From NCBI RefSeq assembly GCF_019659805.1, contig NZ_JAIFRO010000001.1, forward strand, positions 1 to 64,000: 64,000 bases of DNA, read 5' to 3'. Below are positions 29,599 to 42,367 of the stretch, in pieces (position 1 is the stretch's first letter; every line of letters starts with the position of its first letter). The stretch comes from Bartonella raoultii (GTDB lineage Bacteria > Pseudomonadota > Alphaproteobacteria > Rhizobiales > Rhizobiaceae). The position numbers were made by a program, and so were the translations under genes. Below the pieces are notes generated by a model, which searched no databases, was not told the DNA's origin, and saw only the letters and a program-made list of their open reading frames with translations.

Positions 29599-30180
29599 AT
29601 GAAAAATGTCATACGCATCTTAGGGTTAACAGTTATATTTATTGCTGGTATTTTTACTTATGATGCATTTATAAATAAACCTTTAGGTGATCAATTTACA
29701 TTAATTGATTCAAATGGAAAAACCATTACCGAAGCTGACATTCGAAGTACTCCTTCCATTATCTTCTTTGGCTTTACTATGTGTCCTGAGACTTGCCCAA
29801 CAACACTGCTTAATCTTGATAGATGGCTTACAGAACTTGGACCAGATGCTCATAAATTAGGGGTATGGTTTGTCACCGTTGATCCTGAACGCGATACACC
29901 AAAAGTTCTTCATGATTATCTGAATAACTTTACAAACAAAATTGTAGGGATCAGTGGAAATCCTGAAAAAGTGCATAAAATGGTGGATTCTTTTAATATT
30001 GTTGCCGAAAAAGTACCTGGGACAGATGGGAACTATACCTATAATCACACAGCAGCAATTTTCCTTCTCAAAAAAGGTGGAAAGCTTGCTGGTATTATTC
30101 CCTATAAACCTCAAGAAAGTGACAGTGAATTACATGATGAGATTGCCATTAAACGACTTAAAAAACTTGTTTCAAACTAA
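29599..30180 (+). CDS. SCO1/SenC family copper-binding protein
   Basis: Membrane-anchored thioredoxin-fold protein that helps build the CuA centre of cytochrome c oxidase. One N-terminal membrane segment (VIRILGLTVIFIAGIFTYDAF), then the metal-binding Cys pair in TMCPETCPTT at about residues 60-69, VTVDPERDTP, and the third ligand His in YNHTAAIFL. Length 193 is usual. AAGAGAG lies before the ATG. Followed 32 nt later by prmA. Confidence 0.93.
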   Translation: MKNVIRILGLTVIFIAGIFTYDAFINKPLGDQFTLIDSNGKTITEADIRSTPSIIFFGFTMCPETCPTTLLNLDRWLTELGPDAHKLGVWFVTVDPERDTPKVLHDYLNNFTNKIVGISGNPEKVHKMVDSFNIVAEKVPGTDGNYTYNHTAAIFLLKKGGKLAGIIPYKPQESDSELHDEIAIKRLKKLVSN

Positions 30181-30212
30181 ATTAAAAAGCTAATTTTAAG
30201 ACAAAGGATAGG

Positions 30213-31082
30213 ATGCCCCATCAAATTCGTTTATATCATACTGCTTCTAAAAGCGAAGCAGAACAGTCTTATGCTCTTATGGAAACAACCTTTGAGGAAG
30301 AAGGCTATCCTCTCGCTCTTGTAGAAATAGATGAGGAAAATTCTATCTATGAATTGTCGCTTTATGTAAACAAAAATAATCAAGAAACCGCTTGTAAGAA
30401 ATTTGCGAACATCCTTTCTATTGATCTTGATAAAGTCAAGATGGAGGTTTTACCCGATATTGATTGGGTACAGAAAAGTTTAGAAGGGCTAAAGCCTGTG
30501 CACACTGGTCCCTTTTTCCTTTATGGAAGCCATAATAAAAATGATATTCCAGCAAATGTTTTACCTATTGAAATTGAAGCCAATCAAGCCTTTGGTACCG
30601 GACATCACGCAACAACAACTGGTTGTTTAGAAATGATTGCCAAAGTAATGCAGAATGAAAATCCACAAAATGCCCTTGATCTTGGTACAGGCAGTGGAGT
30701 TCTTGCTATTGGTATTGCAATGCTCAAACCCATTTCTATACTTGCATCCGATATTGATCCAATTGCTATTCAAGTTGCACAGCATAATATTAATATCAAT
30801 GGTGTAAAAGAATATATTACAGCTATCACAGCAACAAATTTTAATCACGATCAAATTTTATCGCGTGCACCTTTTGATCTCATTGTTGCCAATATCCTTG
30901 CCAATCCTCTTATTGAACTTGCGCAAGAGATGGTAAAAGCACTCCAAAAAGGTGGATCAATCATACTCTCTGGAATTTTAGAAGAGCAACACGCTCATGT
31001 TTTGGAAGCCTATGTACAACAAGGTCTAAGACATATTGAAACAAACAATCGACAAGGATGGGTTACGATACATCTGAAATAA
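30213..31082 (+). CDS. prmA: Ribosomal protein L11 methyltransferase
   Basis: SAM-dependent trimethylation of L11. The N-terminal substrate domain covers about residues 1-100, the linker includes EANQAFGTGHHATTTGCLEM, the SAM motif is ALDLGTGSGVLAIGIA with acidic LASDIDPIAI, and the post-motif is DLIVANILANPL. Length 289 is normal. AAAGGATAGG precedes the ATG. The next gene, aminopeptidase P, begins 17 nt later. Confidence 0.96.
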   Translation: MPHQIRLYHTASKSEAEQSYALMETTFEEEGYPLALVEIDEENSIYELSLYVNKNNQETACKKFANILSIDLDKVKMEVLPDIDWVQKSLEGLKPVHTGPFFLYGSHNKNDIPANVLPIEIEANQAFGTGHHATTTGCLEMIAKVMQNENPQNALDLGTGSGVLAIGIAMLKPISILASDIDPIAIQVAQHNININGVKEYITAITATNFNHDQILSRAPFDLIVANILANPLIELAQEMVKALQKGGSIILSGILEEQHAHVLEAYVQQGLRHIETNNRQGWVTIHLK

Positions 31083-31099
31083 AAGAAAAGGACGTTGCT

Positions 31100-32926
31100 A
31101 TGTACCAGTCTTTTGAAGCAACAACAAATCCAGCTCATGCTAAAGAACGCATTGCCTCTCTTCGTGAAGAACTCGATCATCTCGGATTAGATGGCTTTCT
31201 TGTCCCGCGATCAGATGAACATCAAGGAGAATATGTCCCACCACATGCGCAACGTCTTAGCTGGCTTACTGGTTTTACAGGATCATCAGGTATTGCACTC
31301 ATTTTAAAAAATAAAGCGATACTCTTTACCGATGGACGCTATAAACTCCAAGTTCGCCAACAAACTGATCCTCTTATTTTTGAATATGAAGATCTTATAA
31401 CTTTTTCCCCTTCACAATGGCTTGAAGAAAATGGACAAAAACTTTCCATTGGTTTTGACCCATGGCTTCATACTATTTCTGCTACAAAAGCCCTTAAAAA
31501 AGCATTAGAATGTAAAGCAGGTGGAAAACTTGTTGCAGTTCAGTCCAATCCTATTGATCTGATCTGGCATGACCGGCCACAATCGCCACAATCTGCTTTA
31601 TCAATTCACTCTCTTCAATATGCAGGATGCGATAGTGAAGAAAAGCTATCCTTAATTCGTAAAGAGATCCAGAAAGCTAAGGCAGACGCTTTTATTTTTA
31701 CAGATCCTTCTTCTATTGCATGGATATTTAACATACGTGGTAATGATGTTTCTAATACACCTTTTACTCTTTGTTTTTCCCTCATTACAGTCAAAGATAC
31801 ACCCGCATTATTTATTGAAGGCAAAAAATTGGAAAGAGAACAGAAACAGTATCTGGAACGTTATGCAACATTATATGAACCAAACCAACTCATTTCAAAA
31901 ATAAAAAATCATGTTCAAAAAGGAACGGTTTTTGCCTTAGATCCGCAGCTAACATGTGAAAAACTGCGTACTATTATCAAAGAAGAAGGATATTCTTTTA
32001 TTCCCCTCACCGATCCTGCTTCTCTACCGCGTGCTGTTAAAAATAACGTAGAATTAAACGGTGCACGAAAAGCACACTTGCGTGATGGCGTTGCTCTAAC
32101 ACGTTTTTTCTCTTGGTTAGATAAGCAAATACCAGAAACAATAAATGAAATTTCTGCGGCTCAAAAATTAGAAGAATTACGTATAAATACAGCAAACGAA
32201 ATGGGAGAAAAACTTGAAGATCTCTCTTTTGATACAATTTCAGCAGCAGGTGCAAATGGTGCCATTGTTCATTACCGTGTAACAACTGAAACCAACAAAA
32301 AACTCAAAGCTGGGGAACTTTATCTTGTTGATTCCGGTGGACAATATCGTGATGGTACCACAGATGTTACACGTACAGTAGCCATTGGAAATATTGCAGA
32401 AGAAGAAAAACGCTGTTTTACTCTAGTTCTTAAAGGCATGATTGCTCTTTCAACGGCGCGCTTTCCAAAAGGTACACGAGGACAAGATATTGATGTTCTA
32501 GCACGTATTGCATTATGGAAAGCTGGTTTTGATTATGCTCATGGTACGGGTCATGGAGTTGGCTCTTATCTCTCTGTTCATGAAGGACCACAAAATATTT
32601 CGCGCAAAGGAAACCAAGAATTACTTCCTGGAATGATTGTTTCTAATGAACCTGGATATTATCGTGAAGGTGCTTTTGGTATTCGTATTGAAAATTTACT
32701 CATTGTAAAACCAGCACAAAAAATGAATGGTGAAGATAAAGAAATGCTTTCGTTTGAAACACTCACACACTGCCCCATTGACCGCAGACTTATCCTTCCA
32801 GAGCTTTTAACACAAGAAGAGCGACAATGGCTCAATGATTATCACGCGCGTGTTTATCAAATGAATATGCCTTACTTAAATGAAGAAGATAAAAAATGGA
32901 TAAAAGAAGCAACCATGCCTCTTTAA
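31100..32926 (+). CDS. pepP: Xaa-Pro aminopeptidase (aminopeptidase P, M24 family)
   Basis: Removes an N-terminal residue that precedes proline. Long form with two creatinase-like N-terminal domains and a pita-bread catalytic domain. Metal ligands are seen as the two Asp of VDSGGQYRDGTTDVTRT, the His of YAHGTGHGVGSYL, Glu of SNEPGYYREG and Glu of GIRIENLL. The frame opens at 31058 inside prmA, but AAGGAC lies before the ATG at 31100 and family members begin near there (608 residues). Probably co-transcribed with prmA. Confidence 0.94.
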   Translation: MYQSFEATTNPAHAKERIASLREELDHLGLDGFLVPRSDEHQGEYVPPHAQRLSWLTGFTGSSGIALILKNKAILFTDGRYKLQVRQQTDPLIFEYEDLITFSPSQWLEENGQKLSIGFDPWLHTISATKALKKALECKAGGKLVAVQSNPIDLIWHDRPQSPQSALSIHSLQYAGCDSEEKLSLIRKEIQKAKADAFIFTDPSSIAWIFNIRGNDVSNTPFTLCFSLITVKDTPALFIEGKKLEREQKQYLERYATLYEPNQLISKIKNHVQKGTVFALDPQLTCEKLRTIIKEEGYSFIPLTDPASLPRAVKNNVELNGARKAHLRDGVALTRFFSWLDKQIPETINEISAAQKLEELRINTANEMGEKLEDLSFDTISAAGANGAIVHYRVTTETNKKLKAGELYLVDSGGQYRDGTTDVTRTVAIGNIAEEEKRCFTLVLKGMIALSTARFPKGTRGQDIDVLARIALWKAGFDYAHGTGHGVGSYLSVHEGPQNISRKGNQELLPGMIVSNEPGYYREGAFGIRIENLLIVKPAQKMNGEDKEMLSFETLTHCPIDRRLILPELLTQEERQWLNDYHARVYQMNMPYLNEEDKKWIKEATMPL

Positions 32927-33132
32927 GTGCAATAGAACCTATATCTTCTAACTGCCTTACAAAACATCATAGAGCCTTTCTTTTTTTAATATGATTTATT
33001 TTTAGTAAAAATATAAAAATACTTTTGAAAGCCTTTACTCAATTCATATATTGAAAAAAATTATTGCGAAATTTTTTTCAATAAAAGGAAATCATTTGCA
33101 ACGATCCTATTTATTATGCTTTAAAAAGCCAT

Positions 33133-35298
<2,166 letters not shown>

Positions 35299-35425
35299 CT
35301 ATTCCAAATGATAGGCTAACAACCATAAAAATATTAATGCTTTATCACAAACAGAAGCCGCATAAACACATGCTCTTTCGTGCAATTCTTGATAAGCAAG
35401 TCTTTATCACTTAATTACTTAATCT

Positions 35426-37087
35426 TTATGCAAGAAGCTTTTGAGCTGCTGCACGCGCCTCTTCAGTAATCTGTTCTCCTGCCAACATACGGGCAATTTC
35501 TTCTGCACGTTCATGTTCTTCCATTTTATGAATCCCCGTAACGAAGCAGCCTTTATCATCACTTTCTACCTTTGAAATAAGAAAATGACTGTGCGCTTTC
35601 GATGCAACCTGTGGCGCATGTGTAATAGCAAAAACCTGAATTTTATCTGATAAACGCTGAAGCCGTTGCCCAATAGCAGCAGCAACAGCCCCACCAACAC
35701 CAGTATCAATTTCATCAAAAATCAGTGTAGGAGCTGACCCACAATCGGATAAGACAACCTTTAATGCCAATAAAAAACGAGACAACTCACCACCAGAAGC
35801 AACACTCAACATGGGACCAGCGCGTGTTCCTGGATTAGTCCGAACCCAATATTCAACACGATCTATCCCCTCCGCACTTCGTTTTTCAGCCTCACTTTGT
35901 ATTTCAACAATAAATTCTGCCTTTTCTAATTTTAACGCTGGCAACTCAGCCATAACCTTTTCAGACAGGTGCTTTGCTGCATCTCGACGCTTTATTGACA
36001 ACGCTTGCGCTAACGTATCATAATTTTTCTGTGCTTTACGCGTTTCCTCTTCAAAGCGTGTTAATGTGATCTGAGCTTCCTCAAAATTCATCAATTCAGC
36101 GTTCATTTTATCACGCAAATGGACCAATTCATCTGCAGAAACCTTATATTTACGCGCAAATCCGCGAAGAGCAAAAAGGCGTTCTTCTATACGTTCCAAT
36201 TCATCAGGTTCAAAATTCAAGGCCTGCATTGCTGCTTCAATGCCATCTTGTGCTGTTGAAAGCGCATGCAATGCCTCATCAATAGATGTTACCACAGGTG
36301 TAATAATCTCTTGTGCTTCAGGAATTTTTCTCTCCAAGCGCCTCACCAAATTAGACAACAGCGGAATTGGTGATTTTTGTCCACTTAAAAGATCATCAGC
36401 TTCTTTAATATCCGTTGCTATTTTTTCTAATTTAAGCATATCAGCACGACGAAAAGATAACATCTCTTCTTCACCCGCTTGAAAATCAAATTTTTCAAGT
36501 TCCTCTACACAAGCACGCAGATAATCAGCCTCACGTATTGCATTTTCTACTTTAAGACGCTGTTGCTGCAAACGCTCCTCACATTCACACCATATCTGAT
36601 AAGATTGACGCAAATCTTCTGTTTCACACTCCAACCTTCCAAAAGCATCTAATAATTGACGATGTGTGGCAACATCAATAAGTGCACGATCATCATGCTG
36701 TCCATGAATTTCAACCAGTAAACGCCCAACATTGCGCATCAATGTAACACTAGCAACCTGATCATTAATAAAAACACGGCTCCGTCCATCATTTGATTGC
36801 ACACGCCGTAGAATAATATCGCCTTCATCATCAAAACCATTCTGACGAATAAGCTGACGAACAGGATGTGAAACAGGTACATCAAAAACAGCCGTCACCT
36901 GCCCGTGAGCAGCACCTTGACGCACAAGTGATGCATCACCCCGCGCTCCAAGAGCAAGCGACAAAGCATCCAGTAAAATAGACTTTCCAGCACCTGTTTC
37001 TCCGGTTAAAACAGATAAGCCCGCTGTAAAATGAATATCGAGCATTTCGATCAAAACAATATTATGAATCGAAAGCTGTATCAGCAT
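35426..37087 (-). CDS. recN: DNA repair protein RecN
   Basis: SMC-like ATPase in double-strand break repair. Walker A TGETGAGKSILLDALSLALG near the N-terminus, a coiled-coil middle of about 300 residues, then signature SVASGGELSRFLLALK and Walker B LIFDEIDTGVGG. Length 553 is typical. It starts 6 nt after bamD ends, so the two share a transcript. Confidence 0.97.
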   Translation of the reverse strand: MLIQLSIHNIVLIEMLDIHFTAGLSVLTGETGAGKSILLDALSLALGARGDASLVRQGAAHGQVTAVFDVPVSHPVRQLIRQNGFDDEGDIILRRVQSNDGRSRVFINDQVASVTLMRNVGRLLVEIHGQHDDRALIDVATHRQLLDAFGRLECETEDLRQSYQIWCECEERLQQQRLKVENAIREADYLRACVEELEKFDFQAGEEEMLSFRRADMLKLEKIATDIKEADDLLSGQKSPIPLLSNLVRRLERKIPEAQEIITPVVTSIDEALHALSTAQDGIEAAMQALNFEPDELERIEERLFALRGFARKYKVSADELVHLRDKMNAELMNFEEAQITLTRFEEETRKAQKNYDTLAQALSIKRRDAAKHLSEKVMAELPALKLEKAEFIVEIQSEAEKRSAEGIDRVEYWVRTNPGTRAGPMLSVASGGELSRFLLALKVVLSDCGSAPTLIFDEIDTGVGGAVAAAIGQRLQRLSDKIQVFAITHAPQVASKAHSHFLISKVESDDKGCFVTGIHKMEEHERAEEIARMLAGEQITEEARAAAQKLLA

Positions 37088-37093
37088 ATAAAA

Positions 37094-37987
37094 TCAACGC
37101 ACCTTATGTTTGTCACTACTTAAAGCATGTGAAATCCACGAGGATTTATGCTCATGTGGTGATATTTTATTCTTTTGCAATAAATTATAAGCAAATTTAT
37201 ACCACTCACTTTTGGGATAATTACGTCCTAAAATGGCCGCAGCCGTTTGCGCTTCTGCCGTTAAACCAAGAGCAAGATTAACCTCTGTTAAACGAAAGAG
37301 AGCTTCTTCAATTTGATTGGTATCGGAATATTCCTCTACCACTGTACGAAATCTTCTACTTGCAGCAAGATAACGCCGCCCTTCTTCATAATAACGTCCA
37401 ATCTGCATTTCCTTACCAGCAAGCTGTTCTCGCCCAAAACGTATTTTTACTTTAGCATCCTTAACATACTCAGAATGCGGATAGCGCTCTATAAGAAGCT
37501 GCATAGCAGCAATCGCTCGTTTGGTATCACGTTGATCCCGTGTAACGTCAGGAATTCGACGAAAAGAAGAAAGACCAATAATATAATAAGCATAAGCGGA
37601 ATCACTTGCCTCTGGATAAAGAGTAATATAGCGTTGAGCCATGCTAATTGAATCATCATATTTACCAAGCTGATAATGCGTAAAAGCCCCCATGACTAAA
37701 GCCTTACGCCCCCAATCTGTATAAGCATACTGCTTTTCAATTGCTAAAAACTTTTTTGCTGCATCTCCAAGCTTTCCACTATTAAGGCTAGCAAGTGCCT
37801 GATTATATAAAACATCTGGTGGATCAATATTTAAAACATAGGCAGATGGATCGAGGGTATTTTTTTCTTTAAATAAACAACCTGCTAACACAAAACTTCC
37901 CCCTAAAAGAGCAACGCCCAATACTTTGCTTACAATGTTTGATTTCCTATATGCCATATTTCCAGCACACACATAATATTTTGTCAT
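37094..37987 (-). CDS. bamD: Outer-membrane assembly lipoprotein BamD (ComL)
   Basis: TPR lipoprotein of the BAM complex that folds outer-membrane proteins. A lipobox LAGC places the lipidated Cys at about residue 37; if translation begins at the inner ATG (37957, MAYRKSN) it is residue 27, a more usual signal length, but GGAGG stands upstream of the first ATG. TPR units are visible (LYNQALASLNSGKLGDAAKK, MAQRYITLYPEASDSAYAYY). Length 297. Lies between lpxC and recN. Confidence 0.95.
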   Translation of the reverse strand: MTKYYVCAGNMAYRKSNIVSKVLGVALLGGSFVLAGCLFKEKNTLDPSAYVLNIDPPDVLYNQALASLNSGKLGDAAKKFLAIEKQYAYTDWGRKALVMGAFTHYQLGKYDDSISMAQRYITLYPEASDSAYAYYIIGLSSFRRIPDVTRDQRDTKRAIAAMQLLIERYPHSEYVKDAKVKIRFGREQLAGKEMQIGRYYEEGRRYLAASRRFRTVVEEYSDTNQIEEALFRLTEVNLALGLTAEAQTAAAILGRNYPKSEWYKFAYNLLQKNKISPHEHKSSWISHALSSDKHKVR

Positions 37988-38146
37988 AGTTATTCCGGCC
38001 TCCAGAGAATATCCACTTGTAGCAAAAATGGTTTATATAAAATTCTTATAGCATATTACTTTAAAAATTCACTAACCAAATTTAGTGCTTTTGGTCAATC
38101 ATCCCCTTAAAAAACAAACAAACTACAACATTTTTCTTTACTCTTT

Positions 38147-39019
38147 CTATAAATAGCTTTCTTCATAACATGATTTGTCTGCTAAAATTGCCTTCACCAA
38201 TTGTGAATTAATGCTATGCCCACTACAATAGGAACGAAATAGTCCAATAAAAGGTGCTCCAAGTAAAGCAGTATCTCCAATTGCATCAAGCGTTTTATGC
38301 CGAACATACTCATTTGTCCAATAAGTTCCCTCTAAATTCATAACTTCGTCATTAAGATCAATAATAAGGGAATTTTCCAAAGAAGCACCTATCCCCTTCT
38401 CAGAAGCCCATAATTTTTCTACATCTTTGACAAAACCAAAAGTACGTGCACGTGACAAATCATCACGAAATCCTTGTGTAGTCAAATCAAAGCTTAAATG
38501 TTGTTCACCAATAGCGGAAGAAGAAAAAGAGAGCGTTACATCAAAACGGCACCCATCAAACGGTAAAAATTCTGCCATACCGCCGGCTGCTTTAACACAC
38601 AACGGTTTCTGTATAATAAAATAAGACCGTAATGCATCTTGTTGCACAAAGCCAACCTCCTCAAAAGCTTGACAATATGGCCATGAAGAACCATCTAAAA
38701 TCGGGATTTCATGACTCGATACTTCAATAATAAGATTATCTAAATTATAAGCAGAAATTGCTGCCATTAAATGCTCAATTGTTTCAATTCTGTACTCTCC
38801 ATCTCCAAGAACTGTTGATAATTCAGTCGTTCCTGTTTGCGATGCATGTGCTTTAAATATTTGTTCTTTTCCATCTACACCACAACGTTTGAAAACAATA
38901 CCATTCCCTACATCAGCGGGAGAAATCTTCACCACAGATACACATCCACTGTGCACTCCAACTCCCTTCAATGTCACAGCTTTTTTAAGAGTAGACTGAT
39001 ATTTTTGCATTAATTTCAT
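38147..39019 (-). CDS. lpxC: UDP-3-O-acyl-N-acetylglucosamine deacetylase
   Basis: Zinc hydrolase, first committed step of lipid A synthesis. The zinc ligands are in IEHLMAAISAYNLDN and RHKTLDAIGDTALLG (His and Asp); the catalytic His is in YCSGHSINSQLV. The N-terminal TLKKAVTLKGVGVHSG is also typical. GGAGAG precedes the ATG. It follows ftsZ after about 210 nt containing a hairpin, the same order as in other proteobacterial dcw regions. Confidence 0.97.
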   Translation of the reverse strand: MKLMQKYQSTLKKAVTLKGVGVHSGCVSVVKISPADVGNGIVFKRCGVDGKEQIFKAHASQTGTTELSTVLGDGEYRIETIEHLMAAISAYNLDNLIIEVSSHEIPILDGSSWPYCQAFEEVGFVQQDALRSYFIIQKPLCVKAAGGMAEFLPFDGCRFDVTLSFSSSAIGEQHLSFDLTTQGFRDDLSRARTFGFVKDVEKLWASEKGIGASLENSLIIDLNDEVMNLEGTYWTNEYVRHKTLDAIGDTALLGAPFIGLFRSYCSGHSINSQLVKAILADKSCYEESYL

Positions 39020-39095
39020 CCTATCTCTCCATAGAGTTATTTTACGAACTTTAAAATATACATTAAAAATTTATAAAAATAATCTCCATAGAAAA

Positions 39096-39129
39096 TTATA
39101 AACCCGCTTTATAAGAAGCGGGTTTATAA
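39096..39129 (-). terminator. Hairpin after ftsZ, probable end of the dcw transcript
   Basis: Perfect 14-bp stem TTATAAACCCGCTT / AAGCGGGTTTATAA with a 6-nt loop. On the minus strand only TTTTC follows, so termination may be partial and let some transcripts run into lpxC. Confidence 0.65.
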
Positions 39130-39227
39130 AAACAGAATTATCTTGCCTTAAAAGCACACTTTTATTCAAACTTTTTATCAATCATAAAAAAAGCTTCTCA
39201 ACTTTCCTCTTTCTCTTTTTTACCAAA

Positions 39228-40997
39228 TCAATGTGCTTGACGACGCAAAAAAGCAGGTATTTCCAACTGATCTTCTTCACTAATAAAATTACGCTGTTCT
39301 TGCGTTACATGGGGATGCAATTCACCAGAACGGCGTGGTACATAAACAGAAGCATCTTGAGAAAGTGTTTGAGTACTTTTATTATAAGTATGGGATTCTT
39401 TCTGCTGCGGAGATTTCACAGCAGGCTCCAACCGAGCCTCTAGCTCTTCTTCTTCACGATGTGTTAAACTCTGTTTTAAACGCTGCCAAAGATTACGCGG
39501 TCCTTGATCGGAAGAAGACGCGCTTTGACTTTGTCCGTGAGCAACAGAAGGAAAATCCTTCAATTCAGGCATACGCATCGGTGAACGCGCTTGCATATGC
39601 TGAGCTTTTTTTTGTTGAACCTGCTTTTCATTTTGCTTCACAACACCTGTCATCTCATCTAAAGCTTGAGCTGTCGCGCCCATGCTCACAGGTGCCGTCA
39701 TAGGCTGCTGAGAACCACGATTAACTTGCATACGTGGTACATTTGTCATCTGCCCATGCACAGCATTTGATCCATAAGAAGCCGTATTCGGACTTCGTGT
39801 AGCAACGGTATCTGCAGACTGTGCAAAAATTTGACTTTTAGGGCGAAACTGTTCTCCTTTCGGTTTTCCTTTTTCCACTTCAAGTGCTTCTATGACCTCT
39901 ACCATTGATTCAGAACGCAAAGGAGGCGATTGAAGATGAAAAGAAGTTTGTGGTGTTCCAGGATCACTTTTACGAGCAGAAGATGCAGGTTTTTGAAGTT
40001 GAGAATGCGGAGACTGAACCACATCATTCACCTCACGATCAATACCGGTTGCAACTACAGAAACACGAATAACGCCTTCCAATGATTCATCATCAATGGC
40101 GCCAAAAATAACATTTGCATCAGCATCCACTTCTTCGCGAATACGATTAGCTGCTTCATCAACTTCAAAGAGCGTCATATCACGACCACCAGTAATGGAA
40201 ATAAGCAAACCACGAGCACCACGCATAGAAGTATCATCCAAGAGTGGATTTGCAATAGCAGCTTCAGCAGCATTCAAGGCACGCCCATCACCAGATGCTT
40301 CACCTGTTCCCATCATCGCACGCCCCATTTCATGCATAACCGAACGAACATCAGCAAAATCAAGGTTAATGAGTCCCTCTTTAATCATGAGATCTGTAAT
40401 AGAAGCAACACCAGAATAAAGCACCTGATCAGCCATAGCAAAAGCATCTGCAAATGTTGTTTTATCATCGGCAATACGGAAAAGATTTTGATTGGGAATA
40501 ACAATCAATGTATCAACAGACTTTTGCAGCTCTTCAATGCCAGTCTCTGCTGTTTTCATGCGACGAGCACCTTCAAACTGAAAAGGCTTTGTTACAACGC
40601 CAACAGTTAAAATACCTTTTTCACGCGCTGCACGAGCAACAACAGGAGCAGCCCCTGTCCCAGTTCCTCCCCCCATACCAGCAGTAATGAAAACCATATG
40701 AGAATCTGCCAGATGATCAATAATTTCATCAATACATTCCTCTGCTGCTGCTTGCCCAACTTCTGGTAAAGCACCAGCCCCTAAACCTTCCGTAACTGCT
40801 GCACCAAGCTGGATCACACGCTCTGCCTTTGACATAGCCAAAGCCTGTGCATCCGTATTAGCCACAACAAAGTCAACTCCTTGAAGACCAGCATTAATCA
40901 TATTATTCACGGCATTCCCGCCACCTCCGCCAACACCAAAAACGGTAATGCGTGGCTTCAATTCCGCGATATCTGGCCGATGCAGATTAATCGTCAT
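39228..40997 (-). CDS. ftsZ: Cell division protein FtsZ (long form)
   Basis: Tubulin-like GTPase that forms the Z ring. GTP-binding motif [33 protein letters not shown] at the start, and the T7 loop in [13 protein letters not shown]. After the GTPase core (about residue 320) comes a tail of about 260 residues rich in Gln, Ser and Pro, ending in the partner-binding [12 protein letters not shown]. This length, about 589, is well above the usual 380-450 but is typical of Bartonella. The frame opens at 41021; AAGGAAAAGGAA right before the ATG at 40997 and the rhizobial start [10 protein letters not shown] decide the start. Confidence 0.98.
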   Translation of the reverse strand: MTINLHRPDIAELKPRITVFGVGGGGGNAVNNMINAGLQGVDFVVANTDAQALAMSKAERVIQLGAAVTEGLGAGALPEVGQAAAEECIDEIIDHLADSHMVFITAGMGGGTGTGAAPVVARAAREKGILTVGVVTKPFQFEGARRMKTAETGIEELQKSVDTLIVIPNQNLFRIADDKTTFADAFAMADQVLYSGVASITDLMIKEGLINLDFADVRSVMHEMGRAMMGTGEASGDGRALNAAEAAIANPLLDDTSMRGARGLLISITGGRDMTLFEVDEAANRIREEVDADANVIFGAIDDESLEGVIRVSVVATGIDREVNDVVQSPHSQLQKPASSARKSDPGTPQTSFHLQSPPLRSESMVEVIEALEVEKGKPKGEQFRPKSQIFAQSADTVATRSPNTASYGSNAVHGQMTNVPRMQVNRGSQQPMTAPVSMGATAQALDEMTGVVKQNEKQVQQKKAQHMQARSPMRMPELKDFPSVAHGQSQSASSSDQGPRNLWQRLKQSLTHREEEELEARLEPAVKSPQQKESHTYNKSTQTLSQDASVYVPRRSGELHPHVTQEQRNFISEEDQLEIPAFLRRQAH

Positions 40998-41065
40998 TTC
41001 CTTTTCCTTCTCATAAGACACCGCAAGCCCAAGCGATGAAATTTAACATACCCAAACAGACTTAA

Positions 41066-42367
41066 CTAAAAACTCTCACGCAACCACTGACCTACACGCT
41101 GAAAATACCCTCGCGTGCCTGTCGATAAATGATTCACTGCCGTTTGCATTGTTTTTTCTTCAAACCCTACCAATTGTGGATAAATCAACAAGCCAACAGC
41201 AGATGTAAACGCCGCCCCTTTTGCAAGAGAAGGAAGCCTTGAAATACCTAAAGGCCGCCCTATACGAACATTTCTTCCCAATATAGCACGTGCCATTTCT
41301 GGCAATCCTGTCAATTGACTTGCTCCCCCAGTCAAAATGACACGCTTTCCAATAATGTGACCAAAACCAGAACGATTTAAACAATCACGTACCATCTCTA
41401 AAATCTCCTCAACACGTGCACGAATAATACGACCAAGAACAGCACGAGGATATTGTGTTTCGCGCTGTTCACTCCCAATCTCTGCCACATTAATCATATG
41501 CCGCTCATCAGCACTTGTAGGAAGTGCTGAGCCATAGACAACTTTTAAACGCTCAGCTTCTGTAAGTGACATTGAAAACCCCCGCGCAACATCAAGAGTT
41601 ACATGATGTCCCCCAACAGCAAGTGCACCTGCGTGAACAAACTTGCCTTCAAAAAACACTGAAAATGTTGTTGTTCCACCACCAAAATCAATACAAGCAG
41701 CTCCCAAATGCGCCTCATCATTCATCAAAACAGCAAGACCACTTGCAAAGGGGGTAGCAACCATTGCCTCAACACTTAAATGTGCACGATTAATACAAGT
41801 TTCTAAATTACGCAAAGAAGCCGTTTCTGCTGTTACAACATGCACATCAACACCAAATGTTTCCCCTGTCATTCCAACAGGATCAAAAATTCCTTTATCT
41901 TCATCCAATACATAAGAAACCGGAACAGAATGTATGACATGACGTTCAGCCTCAAAAGCTTTACGTGAAACATCTGCAAGTGCTACACGAATATCTCGCT
42001 TTGCAACTTCACGACCATTTAAACGTACCATACCATTAATAAAAGCGCTTTGTAATCGGCTTGATGAAAAATTCACAATCACTGAATCCACTACCAAACC
42101 AGCCATTTTTTCAGCCGCATCAACAGCAAGCCGTATTGACTGCTCTGCAGCAAACATATCCATTACAACACCGGATTTAATCCCACATGAACGCTGCACA
42201 CCAAAACCTAGAATTTCAATAGAATGCGTACGACCATGTAAATAATGCATATGTTTTAAAGGACGTAAACAAGCAATAAAACACACAATCTTACTCGATC
42301 CGATATCGAGAATCGTCAAAAAACGTGTTTTGCGCTTCCCCACATGATGTGATCTAAGCAACATCAT
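41066..42367 (-). CDS. ftsA: Cell division protein FtsA
   Basis: Actin-like ATPase that tethers FtsZ to the membrane. LTILDIGSSKIVCFIA (phosphate 1), IDFGGGTTTFSVFFEG (phosphate 2) and VILTGGASQLTGLPEMA (adenosine motif) are present. The C-terminal residues RVGQWLRESF are the amphipathic membrane-targeting helix. Length 433. Start overlaps the ftsQ stop by 4 nt. Confidence 0.97.
   Translation of the reverse strand: MMLLRSHHVGKRKTRFLTILDIGSSKIVCFIACLRPLKHMHYLHGRTHSIEILGFGVQRSCGIKSGVVMDMFAAEQSIRLAVDAAEKMAGLVVDSVIVNFSSSRLQSAFINGMVRLNGREVAKRDIRVALADVSRKAFEAERHVIHSVPVSYVLDEDKGIFDPVGMTGETFGVDVHVVTAETASLRNLETCINRAHLSVEAMVATPFASGLAVLMNDEAHLGAACIDFGGGTTTFSVFFEGKFVHAGALAVGGHHVTLDVARGFSMSLTEAERLKVVYGSALPTSADERHMINVAEIGSEQRETQYPRAVLGRIIRARVEEILEMVRDCLNRSGFGHIIGKRVILTGGASQLTGLPEMARAILGRNVRIGRPLGISRLPSLAKGAAFTSAVGLLIYPQLVGFEEKTMQTAVNHLSTGTRGYFQRVGQWLRESF

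Noticed and set aside
39096-39129. Hairpin after ftsZ considered as a dispersed palindromic repeat
   Set aside because: I found no second copy in the window and its position fits a terminator or read-through attenuator at the ftsZ end.
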